A stretch of DNA of 34,413 bases from contig JADHLI010000020.1 in the NCBI GenBank assembly GCA_016780775.1, positions 1 through 34,413 on the forward strand, read 5' to 3'. Below the pieces are notes generated by a model that ran no database searches, was not told the origin of the DNA, and was given only the letters and a program-made list of their open reading frames with translations. The position numbers and the translations under genes are program-made. The stretch is from Alphaproteobacteria bacterium. GTDB taxonomy: Bacteria; Pseudomonadota; Alphaproteobacteria; Puniceispirillales; Puniceispirillaceae. Shown piece after piece: positions 8,051 to 15,462 of the stretch. How positions within the stretch are numbered: position 1 is the stretch's first letter; each line of letters begins with the position of its first letter.

Positions 8051-8735
8051 CAACACAGTGTCGTCAGCGACACCCTTTCAAACGAGACATAAGGTTAGCA
8101 CGCCAGCCGTTATTGTGCTGAGAACCCGTTCTGCTGTGAGACGGTAATCAATTGAACTGCTCGTTGTTCGCTTCAACAGACTACCGCATCCTCGTAGGTG
8201 CGATGCCTAAATGGTGTACTGCGTAATCACCGTTTCTGTTGTCGTAATGGTTGTAAGTCTAAAGGCTGTGAATACGGAGACAGGACTGAACGATGCTCTA
8301 ATATCAACAGATTTATTCGTTATGTGTTTAGGGAAATACATAGCGTCTTCGGCTAAAGTGAGAGGGAGACAACACTTGGTAACAAGTAACCCTCAAAGCA
8401 CTCAACAGGTGATACCCACAGATATCGTTGAGGCTTGCGTGGTGACACACTGAAAATGGGATGATAGCAAAACCTGCCCAGTCAGTTATGGCGTGTGTTT
8501 ATGTGGATGGCTGACACTTATATGGAAGTGCTTGGTTATACTGACGCCCAAAGTGGGCGTTGGTATGGCTTCTCCTAACTGGATGATGGCGACCTACACA
8601 AAGCAAGAATCCACCATAAAAAAGTTAATTAATAAAAGTGAATACAAGAAAGAATTCCAACAAGTGAGGTGAGTGCTTTGCGAAGTAAAGTATGAACATC
8701 ACGTAGTTGGATGATTACTGCGAAGCAGTAAGCAA
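8051..8735 (+). ncRNA. Candidate large structured RNA, hairpin-dense and without a convincing gene
   Basis: About 700 bases between two small genes hold no convincing coding frame but many perfect or near-perfect hairpins. Examples: GTGTCG/CGACAC with a 4-nt loop (8058-8073); GGTTAGCAC/GTGCT..AACC (8093-8126); GAGGG/CCCTC (8362-8394) enclosing ACTTG-GTAA-CAAGT, a GNRA tetraloop; AAGC-CTCAAC/GTTGAG-GCTT (8396-8436); GTCAG/CTGAC (8481-8515); ACGCCC/GGGCGT (8544-8560); TTACTGC-GAA-GCAGTAA (8715-8731). The block looks richer in G+C than the neighbouring island genes, as expected for a folded RNA in AT-rich DNA. Size and hairpin density recall the large mobile-element RNA classes (GOLLD, ROOL), but I cannot match it to one. 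Strand is assumed from the flanking genes. A decayed gene is the alternative. Confidence 0.4.
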
Positions 8736-8762
8736 AACACTAAACACAAAGGATAACAAACA

Positions 8763-9155
8763 ATGACATTTACTGAGCAAACTTACGAAAAACTAAGCAC
8801 CATTACAAATTTAAGCACAGATGAGTTTAGCATGGATTGGCTGGGGCAAAGCAGAAGCTATTACTCATCAAACAAAGCAAGAGGGCTTGAAGCAAGTATT
8901 TCTGCACTTGTAAAATTGATGAATAAACTCACAGACCAAACGAAGGCATTAGAAACGGGAACTAGTCATCCATTACTACTCAACACCGCAAAACAATACC
9001 AACAACTTGCTAATGATGTAGCTACAGAAGTCGCTTATCGTTCAATGAAGACAAGTCTTGCTAATCAAACAGTAAAAGAGATGCTGTATAAAATTGTTTC
9101 GCAAATGAATGATAAAAAGTATCCAGCAAGTCCAGCAATCGTTTTAGGTTTTTAG
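8763..9155 (+). CDS. Small hypothetical protein, possibly DUF6626-like
   Basis: The 130-aa protein begins MTFTEQTYEKL and has the segment FSMDWLGQSRSYYSSNKARG followed by ISALVKLMNKL. That pattern reminds me of the small alphaproteobacterial DUF6626 family, which looks like a helix-turn-helix-type fold; this is from memory and uncertain. The remainder is helical and polar, with no membrane segment. AAGGAT about 12 bases upstream of ATG is the probable ribosome-binding site. The gene follows the structured non-coding block on the same strand, and its ribosome-binding site lies just after the 8715-8731 hairpin, which could influence its expression. It is convergent with the next gene. Confidence 0.72.
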   Translation: MTFTEQTYEKLSTITNLSTDEFSMDWLGQSRSYYSSNKARGLEASISALVKLMNKLTDQTKALETGTSHPLLLNTAKQYQQLANDVATEVAYRSMKTSLANQTVKEMLYKIVSQMNDKKYPASPAIVLGF

Positions 9156-9215
9156 TATTTACTTACTTAGAAAAGCTGATCTTGCTCTCGCTGGCGTTCA
9201 AATAATCCGTTCAGT

Positions 9216-9638
9216 TCACTCTACTATGTAATCGTGTACCCAGTACCCATAGTCTTCCAATACTTCAAATATTAATTCCTCGTCTTCCAAATCCTCAGCA
9301 ACGATGTCTTTCGGGTGATCCGCAGATTTAGACATAATGTTTATAATATTACTTAGGTTCCCATTTATCTCCTTGTTAGAGAAATCGAAAAAGTGAGTCT
9401 CTAAATTAATATTACTGGCATCCGTAACGTCTTTTAATCTTGCGGAATGTTCCCGTAGTTTATTGATTGCTTGATCAATAGCTTCATAGCAATTTTGAAT
9501 TGCACTATTGTCTGCAAGCAGCCAATCACGTTGAAGTCCCTGCTTCACATTATCAATTTCTGATACGAGTTTTCTGCAATAGTTTTCCAATTCGTTACCA
9601 ACCATTTGGGCTTCAGTGGGTTCAATTTTGTATTTCAT
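9216..9638 (-). CDS. Small acidic helical protein with WXG100-like spacing
   Basis: The start is ATG 9636-9638, preceded by GGAG at seven bases; an in-frame start at 9686 lacks this. The 140-aa product has a helix about 8-36, a turn with RDWLLADN (Trp39), a second helix about 46-72 rich in heptad leucine/isoleucine, and an acidic tail (AEDLEDEELIFEVLEDYG). Two helices joined by a W-containing turn is the layout of WXG100/ESAT-6-type proteins, but the exact WXG triplet is absent and no secretion genes are nearby. Family assignment is therefore only a suggestion. The gene is divergent from the 9772 gene. Confidence 0.68.
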   Translation of the reverse strand: MKYKIEPTEAQMVGNELENYCRKLVSEIDNVKQGLQRDWLLADNSAIQNCYEAIDQAINKLREHSARLKDVTDASNINLETHFFDFSNKEINGNLSNIINIMSKSADHPKDIVAEDLEDEELIFEVLEDYGYWVHDYIVE

Positions 9639-9771
9639 AATATTCTCCGTTAAGTTTTTTATTTGAGACTTCCTTTTCAATCTCACTCATTAAATATGCC
9701 ATATTTTTGTATTAATTTTCGAATAGAATTAAAGTAGTATTTAAACTGTCTACATTATTGCAGGATTTTGC

Positions 9772-10581
9772 ATGAACCCTCGTCGTTTCAAATTTGCTCC
9801 ACCCCGTTTTACTCAACGAAAAAGTAAACGTAGATTGCCAAGTGGAGGCATGTATTTGGAGGAAGACGAGGACAAATACAAAGCGAGTGTTTACTACTGG
9901 TGGTATGAGTACTTGCGCAGAAGTGATGAATATAGAAAGTGTTGTGAGCGTGGAGGTAGGGGCAAGCTTGCAAAGCTATATGAGGACTTTGGAAATGTGT
10001 TTGCTGAAGCAGATACAGAGAAGGAAGCATTTAGAGTTTGGTGGCGTGGACATGCACACTTGTTTTGGGAGCAAGAAGGCAGGAAAGTTGACGAGATAAA
10101 CAAGGTGAATGACTTAGAAGAAACTGACTTAGTTGTAAGGCTGCCTCTTAACGAAACTGCAAATTACATTGTGAAACATGTACGACGTTTGCTTATGGAA
10201 AAGAGTGAACAAGTTAGACGTGCACGTGAGCACAGTAGAGCTGTGTACCCAGTTGCCACAAAAGTGCGTATGACAACTCTGCAAACGCAATTGCATGTCT
10301 ATGACGTTCACATTGCTAATCCTAATATGAAGCTACATGAGCTTGCTGATGAAGCAGGTTTAAGTGTTAACAAGCAAGTAAACTATTACGATGAGGATGG
10401 TGAGCTTGCAGGTACGCAGACTGTAGAGTGGCTTTTACGAAATGGATTTGAGGTAGATGCTAAAGAGGGCAAAGCTGTTGTTAAGCGTAGAAAACGGCAA
10501 ATAGCCAGACAGCATTTGGAAGCGGCTAAAGAGTATATTTCGAATGTACAACTTGGTAAGTTTCCATTACGTAAAAGATAA
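9772..10581 (+). CDS. Hypothetical island protein with Trp/Tyr-rich N-terminal domain
   Basis: The 269-aa protein starts MNPRRFKFAPPRFTQRK, a strongly basic N-terminus. It continues with an aromatic-rich region (YYWWYEYLRRSDEYRK near 41-57 and FRVWWRGHAHLFWEQE near 87-102), a central basic helical part, then a possible DNA-binding helix-turn-helix (MKLHELADEAGLSVNK, about 186-201) and a basic tail. The WWYEYLRRS pattern resembles a hypothetical family I associate with genomic islands, but I know no function. The basic ends and the HTH-like segment suggest DNA binding. It is the last gene before attR, separated by 154 AT-rich bases that hold the distal arm-site candidate. Confidence 0.78.
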   Translation: MNPRRFKFAPPRFTQRKSKRRLPSGGMYLEEDEDKYKASVYYWWYEYLRRSDEYRKCCERGGRGKLAKLYEDFGNVFAEADTEKEAFRVWWRGHAHLFWEQEGRKVDEINKVNDLEETDLVVRLPLNETANYIVKHVRRLLMEKSEQVRRAREHSRAVYPVATKVRMTTLQTQLHVYDVHIANPNMKLHELADEAGLSVNKQVNYYDEDGELAGTQTVEWLLRNGFEVDAKEGKAVVKRRKRQIARQHLEAAKEYISNVQLGKFPLRKR

Positions 10582-10735
10582 GAAAACTTGTTGCATAGAA
10601 TGCAAGGTGAAAAGTTATAAGTTATTGTTTGAAAATAAAAAAAGATGTTTTATGGGATTGTTGATTTTGAATAAAACTTTCTTAAATCTTACATAGCCCT
10701 AAAATATTATAATGATATCAATAATATACAAGAAT

Positions 10736-10756
10736 GGCACTATTGAGTGGGAATAA
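10736..10756 (+). repeat. attR-like displaced guaA 3' end
   Basis: This 21-bp copy of 117-137 still reads G-T-I-E-W-E-stop in the same phase, with synonymous changes at four codons (ACA/ACT, ATC/ATT, GAG/GAA, TAG/TAA). It is not attached to any coding sequence on its left; similarity stops at the first GGC codon. It is best read as the original chromosomal end of guaA, pushed 10.6 kb away by the island. Just upstream, around 10700-10730, is an AT-rich near-palindrome centred on GATATC. Confidence 0.8.
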
Positions 10757-10810
10757 TTTTTACATCTCTCCATTAAACAGAAATTTTGAAAAAGGGGGCG
10801 GCTGGGACTT

Positions 10811-11038
10811 ATGCGCGCTTATGCAAAATATCTAGAATGGTTTGGGGTCGCAACAGCGATTGCTTATTCCTTGCTGGTGGCATCAAACACAGCGTCGGAA
10901 TTTCTAGGCTTCTAGCTATTACTGATATCGGCTATCGCTATCGGGCTTTGGGCATGGACTGGCCGGCATAAAGGCATTTTGCTCCTGCAATTCTTTTACG
11001 CAGCAGCGGGGCTAATCGGCATGTTCAGATGGTTTTAG
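10811..11038 (+). pseudogene. Small membrane protein gene interrupted by an in-frame TAG
   Basis: From ATG 10811 the frame reads MRAYAKYLEWFGVATAIAYS, then meets TAG at 10913-10915 after 34 codons. The same frame then continues with LLLISAIAIGLWAW and ends LIGMFRWF before a second TAG at 11036-11038. Joined, it is a 76-codon, two- to three-helix membrane protein resembling small PnuC-like proteins that end in a RWF motif. The hydrophobic pattern carries through the stop, so a single point mutation (for example TGG to TAG) is more likely than two genes. It lies directly after attR, so its ancestor stood directly after guaA. Sequencing error is possible. Confidence 0.6.
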
Positions 11039-11140
11039 CCGCAAATCTTTAGCGCATCATTTAACTTGCTCTAGCGCCTTTTTTAAGATGTGATGAGGGG
11101 CAGGGTTTCGTGCCCGCTTCCGGCGTTGAGGAGTGCGTTT

Positions 11141-11470
11141 TTGAGCATAAATTACATCTATTTATTTGTGGCGATTTTGCTAGAGGTTACCGGCACTATG
11201 TTGCTGCCTGTAACCGCAAATTTTACCCGCATTGGCCCAACTATCATTATGGCGATTTGCTATATGGCGGCATTTTGGCTGTTGACCTTTGCTATTCGTA
11301 CTATTCCAATTTCTATTGTTTATGCAACTTGGAGCGGGCTGGGCGTTTTTACTATTGCCCTATTGGGTGTGTTGATTTTTAAACAAACCCTTAGCTGGCA
11401 GGCAATAGCGGGTCTATTCCTCATTGTTATCGGTGTTATTTTGGTTAATCTTTATAGCTCGGCGCATTAA
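11141..11470 (+). CDS. Small multidrug resistance (SMR) family efflux protein
   Basis: An EmrE-type four-helix inner-membrane exporter that trades protons for cationic or guanidinium-type compounds, acting as a dimer. The TTG start at 11141 is preferred: GAGGAG lies six bases upstream, the product is then 109 aa (family 105-115), and it opens as YIYLFVAILLEVTGT with the essential membrane glutamate at residue 15. A start at 11090 would add 17 residues of non-family sequence. The segment YATWSGLGVF and the final helix (LIVIGVILVNL) match the family. Substrate cannot be told from sequence. The dioxygenase gene follows after 65 bases on the same strand. Confidence 0.9.
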   Translation: MSINYIYLFVAILLEVTGTMLLPVTANFTRIGPTIIMAICYMAAFWLLTFAIRTIPISIVYATWSGLGVFTIALLGVLIFKQTLSWQAIAGLFLIVIGVILVNLYSSAH

Positions 11471-11535
11471 AGGAAATGCTGGATTGATATAAAAATAGGT
11501 GTCATTGATAAAGCATAAAAGGGAGGGGCTAGGCC

Positions 11536-12732
11536 ATGTTAACGCCTGATTTTGATATTTATGCCACGCGGCATATTACAGGTCTTGAGGTCAGCCCACT
11601 TGGGCTATCTGTCTTTTATGATGATGGGGCGGTTAGCCGGCATTTAGCGGCTGATTTGCGGGAACATAGCCCTGAGGGGCACACCACGCACCCCATGACC
11701 AGAGAGACACTTCTCTCGCCGCTTGATGTACCTGATAATTTTCATATCACGCATGCAGAATTGGATGAAAATGGCCTAGTTGCCTTGCATTGGTCAGAAA
11801 AATTAAGTGCAGACGATAACGGGGTATCCTGCTTTCATCCGGGCTGGCTTTATCAAACGGGTCTTTCTGGGGAAACCGATTTTGGTGTGGATTTATCGCG
11901 TCAACTGTGGCGCGCAGATGATTTTGCTGCAATGCCAACGGTGGATGGGCGCAAGGTTTTAGAGGATGAGGAAGCGTTTTTTGCCTTTCTTGCTCAATTT
12001 ATTCGCACCGGGGCTGTAATTGTTCGTGGTTTGCCGCAAACGCCTGAGATGATAGAGATATTGCCGCAGAAAATAGGGGTTATTCGTACCTCTAATTTTG
12101 GTCATGTCTTTGAGGTAAAGATTAAGCCAGAGGCAGATTCCAACGCCTATACAGGCGAAGAGCTTCTTGCTCATACAGACCTTGCAACGCGCGAATATAT
12201 GCCCGGCTTGCAATTCCTGTTCTGTTTGCAAAATGATTCAGATGGCGGGTTTTCTACCCTTGCGGATGGTTTTGCGATTGCTGAGCATATTAAGCAGACT
12301 AATCCTGATGCCTATAAGCTTTTGGCAAGCCGGCCTATTGATTTTGTGAATAAGGCAAAAACCTCAGACTACCGGATGCATGTACCGCTATTTCATTGTA
12401 ATGCTGCTGGTGATCTGGATGAGGTGCGGTGGACGAGTTGGCTACGGGCGCCTTTGCGCGGTGAGCTAGAGGAAATGGCGCAGATTTATAAAGCCCAAAA
12501 GCTGGCCTATCAGCTCGGTAATAGCGATGAATTTAAAGCAAAGTTTAAGCTGCAACCCGGCGATATGATGTGTTTTGATAATCGCCGTGTCTTGCATGGG
12601 CGCACATCTTTTGACCCTAGCAGTGGCGGGCGTTGGCTTCGTGGGTGCTATATGGAACGCGAAGAGTTATGGTCAGGTCTTCGGATGTCTGCGCGTCGGC
12701 GTCGGCAAGCAGATTTGCCCGCCTCTTTCTGA
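11536..12732 (+). CDS. Gamma-butyrobetaine hydroxylase-like Fe(II)/2-oxoglutarate dioxygenase
   Basis: The 398-aa protein has an N-terminal DUF971-like beta domain (about 15-110, ending SCFHPGWLYQ) and a TauD-type double-stranded beta-helix. Iron ligands are visible as H213-T-D215 (LLAHTDL) and H354 (RRVLHGRTSF), with the 2-oxoglutarate arginine in GRWLRGCYM. This is the layout of gamma-butyrobetaine and trimethyllysine dioxygenases, which make carnitine or its precursor. The Zn-binding cysteines often present in the N-terminal domain are not evident. ATG follows a strong GGGAGGGG ribosome-binding site. The adjacent genes give no carnitine context, so the substrate is uncertain. Confidence 0.85.
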   Translation: MLTPDFDIYATRHITGLEVSPLGLSVFYDDGAVSRHLAADLREHSPEGHTTHPMTRETLLSPLDVPDNFHITHAELDENGLVALHWSEKLSADDNGVSCFHPGWLYQTGLSGETDFGVDLSRQLWRADDFAAMPTVDGRKVLEDEEAFFAFLAQFIRTGAVIVRGLPQTPEMIEILPQKIGVIRTSNFGHVFEVKIKPEADSNAYTGEELLAHTDLATREYMPGLQFLFCLQNDSDGGFSTLADGFAIAEHIKQTNPDAYKLLASRPIDFVNKAKTSDYRMHVPLFHCNAAGDLDEVRWTSWLRAPLRGELEEMAQIYKAQKLAYQLGNSDEFKAKFKLQPGDMMCFDNRRVLHGRTSFDPSSGGRWLRGCYMEREELWSGLRMSARRRRQADLPASF

Positions 12733-12752
12733 TATCCTTATTCACCAAAAGC

Positions 12753-13811
12753 TTACTCTAGATGTAATTTTTGGCCATGTTGCAGGGCAAGGAAACGCGT
12801 TTCTTCAATTCCTGCATCACGCAAGGCAGCTGTTAAGCGCAAGGGCGGTTCCTGCAACGGCTCTAGCGTTAGCTTGAATGTCCCCCAATGGACGGCTACA
12901 GCCTGTTTGGGCATCAGATCGGTAAAAATCTGCACAGCTTCTTCTGGGTTCACATGCGATGCTTTCATAAAAGGGCGCGGATTATAAGCGCCGATAGGTA
13001 TAGCGGCTAGGTCAGGCGCGCCCAGACGTTTACGCGTTTCAAGAAAATCAGATGAATAGCCAGTATCGCCAGCAAAATAAAAGCTAAATTCCGGCCATTT
13101 GACCATCCATCCTGACCACAAGGTTTCATTGCGATCAAAACCGCGGCGTGATGACCAATGGTGAACTGGTGTTGCGGTAAATTCGATATTATTATGGCTA
13201 GCACTCTGCCACCAATCTAGCTCTGTAATCTGGATAATACCTGCCTTTTTTAGTAAATCAGTAAGGCCAAGCGGAACAAAATATTGAATATCGGGTTGCA
13301 GCTCATTTAAAGCCTTAAGGCTAGGAATGCTAAGGTGATCATAATGATTATGCGAGATAATCACCGCATCAATGGGCGGTAATTCGGTTATGGCAAGCGG
13401 CGTTTTACCCGCGCGCTTTGGTCCCATGAAGCTGAAAGGGGAAGCCCGGCCAATAAATATCGGGTCGGTCAATATGTGCTGGCCATTAATGCTCACCAGC
13501 AAGGTTGAATGGCCTACCCATGTTACTTGCCGTCCAGTGGGGCTGTCAGGCTGATTAGCTGGGCTGAGGGTGTCAAACCCTTTATCCTCTAGCGGGTCTT
13601 TAGCTCTGGTAAGAAAGGCTTTTGCCATTTTAAGAAGCTGACCGGGGCTCTTTTTATTCTCGCTACCATCGCTATTGTGGAAGCGGCCTGTTTCGGTATT
13701 AAAATTTTCAGATTTCAACATCGTATCACTCGCTGGTTTTTGAAAGATACTACAAGAGGTAAACAGGCTAAGGCAGAAGATAAGAGCAACAAGTTTCAAA
13801 GAAATAGGCAT
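12753..13811 (-). CDS. Lipoprotein of the metallo-beta-lactamase fold, NAPE-PLD/UlaG-like
   Basis: The 352-aa product starts with a signal peptide (MPISLKLVALIFCLSLFTSC) whose lipobox-like end points to lipidation at Cys20, placing it in the periplasm on a membrane. The hydrolase domain has the N-terminal WVGHSTLLV, metal motif HNHYDH at 154-159, FAGDTGYS and the late AVHWGTF histidine. These match the NAPE-phospholipase D/UlaG-type group of metal-dependent hydrolases. The real substrate (phospholipid, lactone or other) cannot be deduced. It is convergent with the dioxygenase gene (20-base gap) and divergent from the MFS gene. Confidence 0.88.
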   Translation of the reverse strand: MPISLKLVALIFCLSLFTSCSIFQKPASDTMLKSENFNTETGRFHNSDGSENKKSPGQLLKMAKAFLTRAKDPLEDKGFDTLSPANQPDSPTGRQVTWVGHSTLLVSINGQHILTDPIFIGRASPFSFMGPKRAGKTPLAITELPPIDAVIISHNHYDHLSIPSLKALNELQPDIQYFVPLGLTDLLKKAGIIQITELDWWQSASHNNIEFTATPVHHWSSRRGFDRNETLWSGWMVKWPEFSFYFAGDTGYSSDFLETRKRLGAPDLAAIPIGAYNPRPFMKASHVNPEEAVQIFTDLMPKQAVAVHWGTFKLTLEPLQEPPLRLTAALRDAGIEETRFLALQHGQKLHLE

Positions 13812-13979
13812 AAAGGTTTCTACCTTGCTAAAATGGGGGCGCCGGCAAGTGCGAAAATAGGCGATACGCCTTTCTTAAACTCAATTAATGATAGCGCCAT
13901 AGTGTAAAATAGTTATGATGACAGGGTTGGGTGGCACGCGATGATCTCTTTAAAATTGTACGCCTGAAGTTCTGCTGCC

Positions 13980-14008
13980 AGATTACCTTGAGAGGTAATC
14001 TCTTTTTT
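13980..14008 (+). terminator. Terminator-like leader hairpin just upstream of the MFS gene
   Basis: AGATTACCT (13980-13988), loop TGAG, AGGTAATCT (13993-14001), then C and six T: a perfect 9-bp stem with a U-tract on the plus strand. It ends nine bases before the MFS start codon, where no plus-strand gene needs a terminator. A TAAAAT-like -10 box lies near 13907, giving an approximately 90-nt leader. This is the arrangement of an attenuator or riboswitch expression platform. I could not match the leader to a known riboswitch class. Confidence 0.55.
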
Positions 14009-14016
14009 CAAATCAA

Positions 14017-15354
14017 ATGAGTGAGCCGAAAACCATGTCTGCCAAAAGTGTGAAAACAACAGGGGCAGGCGCCAAAGTGCCACAAAGCTGGTTTGACCGA
14101 CAAGAAAAAGGCAGTTTTTATGCTGTGCTGATCTGGTCATTGGCAGCTATCTCCTTTGGTTATGCGTTTTTCCACCGCGTAGCCCCATCGGTAATGGTCA
14201 GCGATTTGATGACCGATTTTGCCATAGGCGGGGCAATGCTGGGCATGCTTTCTGCTCTATATTTTTATCCCTATGTGTTGCTGCAAATTCCGCTTGGCGC
14301 GCTTTTGGAAACGGTGGGCGCGCGGCTCTTGCTAACGCTGGCCTTAAGTTGCGCTGGTGTCGGTTCTATTTTATTTGGTATCGCGGAAAGCTTATATGTT
14401 GCCTATCTTGGCCGTGCGTTAATCGGGGTTGGGTGCGGGGTTGGGTTTTTAGGATCGCTTGCGCTGGCCTCGCGCTGGTTTCCGCCCTCGCGCTTTGGTT
14501 TTCTAGCTGGGCTTACCATGTTTATGGGTATGGGTAGCGGTATGCTTGCCCAAGGTCCTTTAGCGCTATTTGTTTTATCTTATGGCTGGCGTACTAGCCT
14601 GTTTATGCTTGGGGCAACTGGATTTATTCTGGCAGCAGCTATTTTTATTCTGGTGCGTAATGCGCCCTTTGGCAGTGTTGATAAAAAAGCCCAAAAGGCA
14701 GATAGATTACCGCTTCTGCAGGTTTTGAAAAAGGCTTCGCTGACGATTGAAGTATGGAAGATATCACTGGTAGCTGCGACCATGTCTGGGCCTATGCTGG
14801 TACTGGGCGGATTATGGGGAACGCCTTATATGATGGCGGCTTATGATTTGGGCAGGCCAGAAGCTGCCTTTCTGGTGTCATTATTGCTGCTAGGGTGGGC
14901 GGTTGGTGCGCCTGCCGGGGGGTGGCTATCAGACCGAATCGGTAAAAGGCGGCCTATTTTAATCTGTGGTTCAGCATTGGTGTGCGTGTCTTTAACTGTT
15001 CTTATTTTTGTCCCCAACCTGCCTTTGGTTCTGTCGGTTGGCTTGTTTATCCTAATCGGGCTTGCAGGCGGCTTTATGGCCTGTTGTTTTGCGCTAGTAA
15101 GAGAGGTAATGCCCGCCCAAATCGTTGGCGGCGCAACAGGGATTGTTAACTCTCTGACGGTGGCTTCAGGGGCAGTTTTGCAGCCACTAGTTGGATGGAT
15201 GTTAGACCTGCAATGGCGTGGAGAGCTAGAGGGCAACGCCCCCGTTTATGATGCTTCTGATTACCGTACGGCCTTTATTCTAGTGCTGGTTAGTGCAGTT
15301 CTAGGCCTTATGATGTGCTGGCGTTTGAAAGAGAGTAAAAAAGTCACATTTTAG
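14017..15354 (+). CDS. Major facilitator superfamily transporter
   Basis: The 445-aa protein has a polar 35-residue N-terminus and twelve predicted membrane helices, with conserved features such as FFHRVAPSVM after helix 1 and GWLSDRIGKRRP between helices 8 and 9. It resembles the OPA/ACS-like organic anion or sugar-phosphate permeases. Substrate is unknown; the position before a purine ABC transporter and xdh genes makes a purine-related or organic-acid substrate a reasonable guess. Start ATG 14017 lies right after the leader hairpin; ATG 14035 is an alternative. The next gene begins 108 bases later. Confidence 0.88.
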   Translation: MSEPKTMSAKSVKTTGAGAKVPQSWFDRQEKGSFYAVLIWSLAAISFGYAFFHRVAPSVMVSDLMTDFAIGGAMLGMLSALYFYPYVLLQIPLGALLETVGARLLLTLALSCAGVGSILFGIAESLYVAYLGRALIGVGCGVGFLGSLALASRWFPPSRFGFLAGLTMFMGMGSGMLAQGPLALFVLSYGWRTSLFMLGATGFILAAAIFILVRNAPFGSVDKKAQKADRLPLLQVLKKASLTIEVWKISLVAATMSGPMLVLGGLWGTPYMMAAYDLGRPEAAFLVSLLLLGWAVGAPAGGWLSDRIGKRRPILICGSALVCVSLTVLIFVPNLPLVLSVGLFILIGLAGGFMACCFALVREVMPAQIVGGATGIVNSLTVASGAVLQPLVGWMLDLQWRGELEGNAPVYDASDYRTAFILVLVSAVLGLMMCWRLKESKKVTF

Positions 15355-15462
15355 GGCTTTTTGTTTTCCTTTCTCGCTTTTTTCTTTCTGTCATAGACTC
15401 ACTTTCAAAACCAGATTAGAGTGCGTGTTAGTATCCTATCGTGAAGTTATGAAAATCGCCGA

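Larger units (their letters stand above)
117..10756. mobile_element. Genomic island integrated at the guaA 3' end
   Basis: The segment is bounded by the 21-bp direct repeats at 117-137 and 10736-10756 and starts with a tyrosine integrase. It carries a type I restriction-modification operon, a serine recombinase, unassigned small genes and a hairpin-dense non-coding block. It is visibly more AT-rich than the chromosome to its right, with many A-ending codons. No conjugation, phage structural or replication genes were recognised, so it is either a non-autonomous integrative element or one mobilised by a helper. No excisionase gene was identified with confidence; the unassigned small ORFs are possible candidates. 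Confidence 0.82.

Noticed and set aside
8211-8453. 80-codon plus-strand ORF MVYCVITVSVVVM...
   Set aside because: Odd residue composition, no ribosome-binding site, and it overlaps several strong hairpins; treated as chance within the structured block.
8051-8735. Structured block considered as group I/II intron, retron or IscB/TnpB guide RNA
   Set aside because: No recognisable group II domain V or group I core, no reverse transcriptase, and no IscB/TnpB gene in the island.
10786-10971. 61-codon ORF MKKGAAGTYARLCK...
   Set aside because: Out of frame with the clear membrane-protein remnant at 10811-11038, with no ribosome-binding support.
11110-11382. 90-codon ORF overlapping the SMR gene
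   Set aside because: Shadow frame of a clear SMR family protein.
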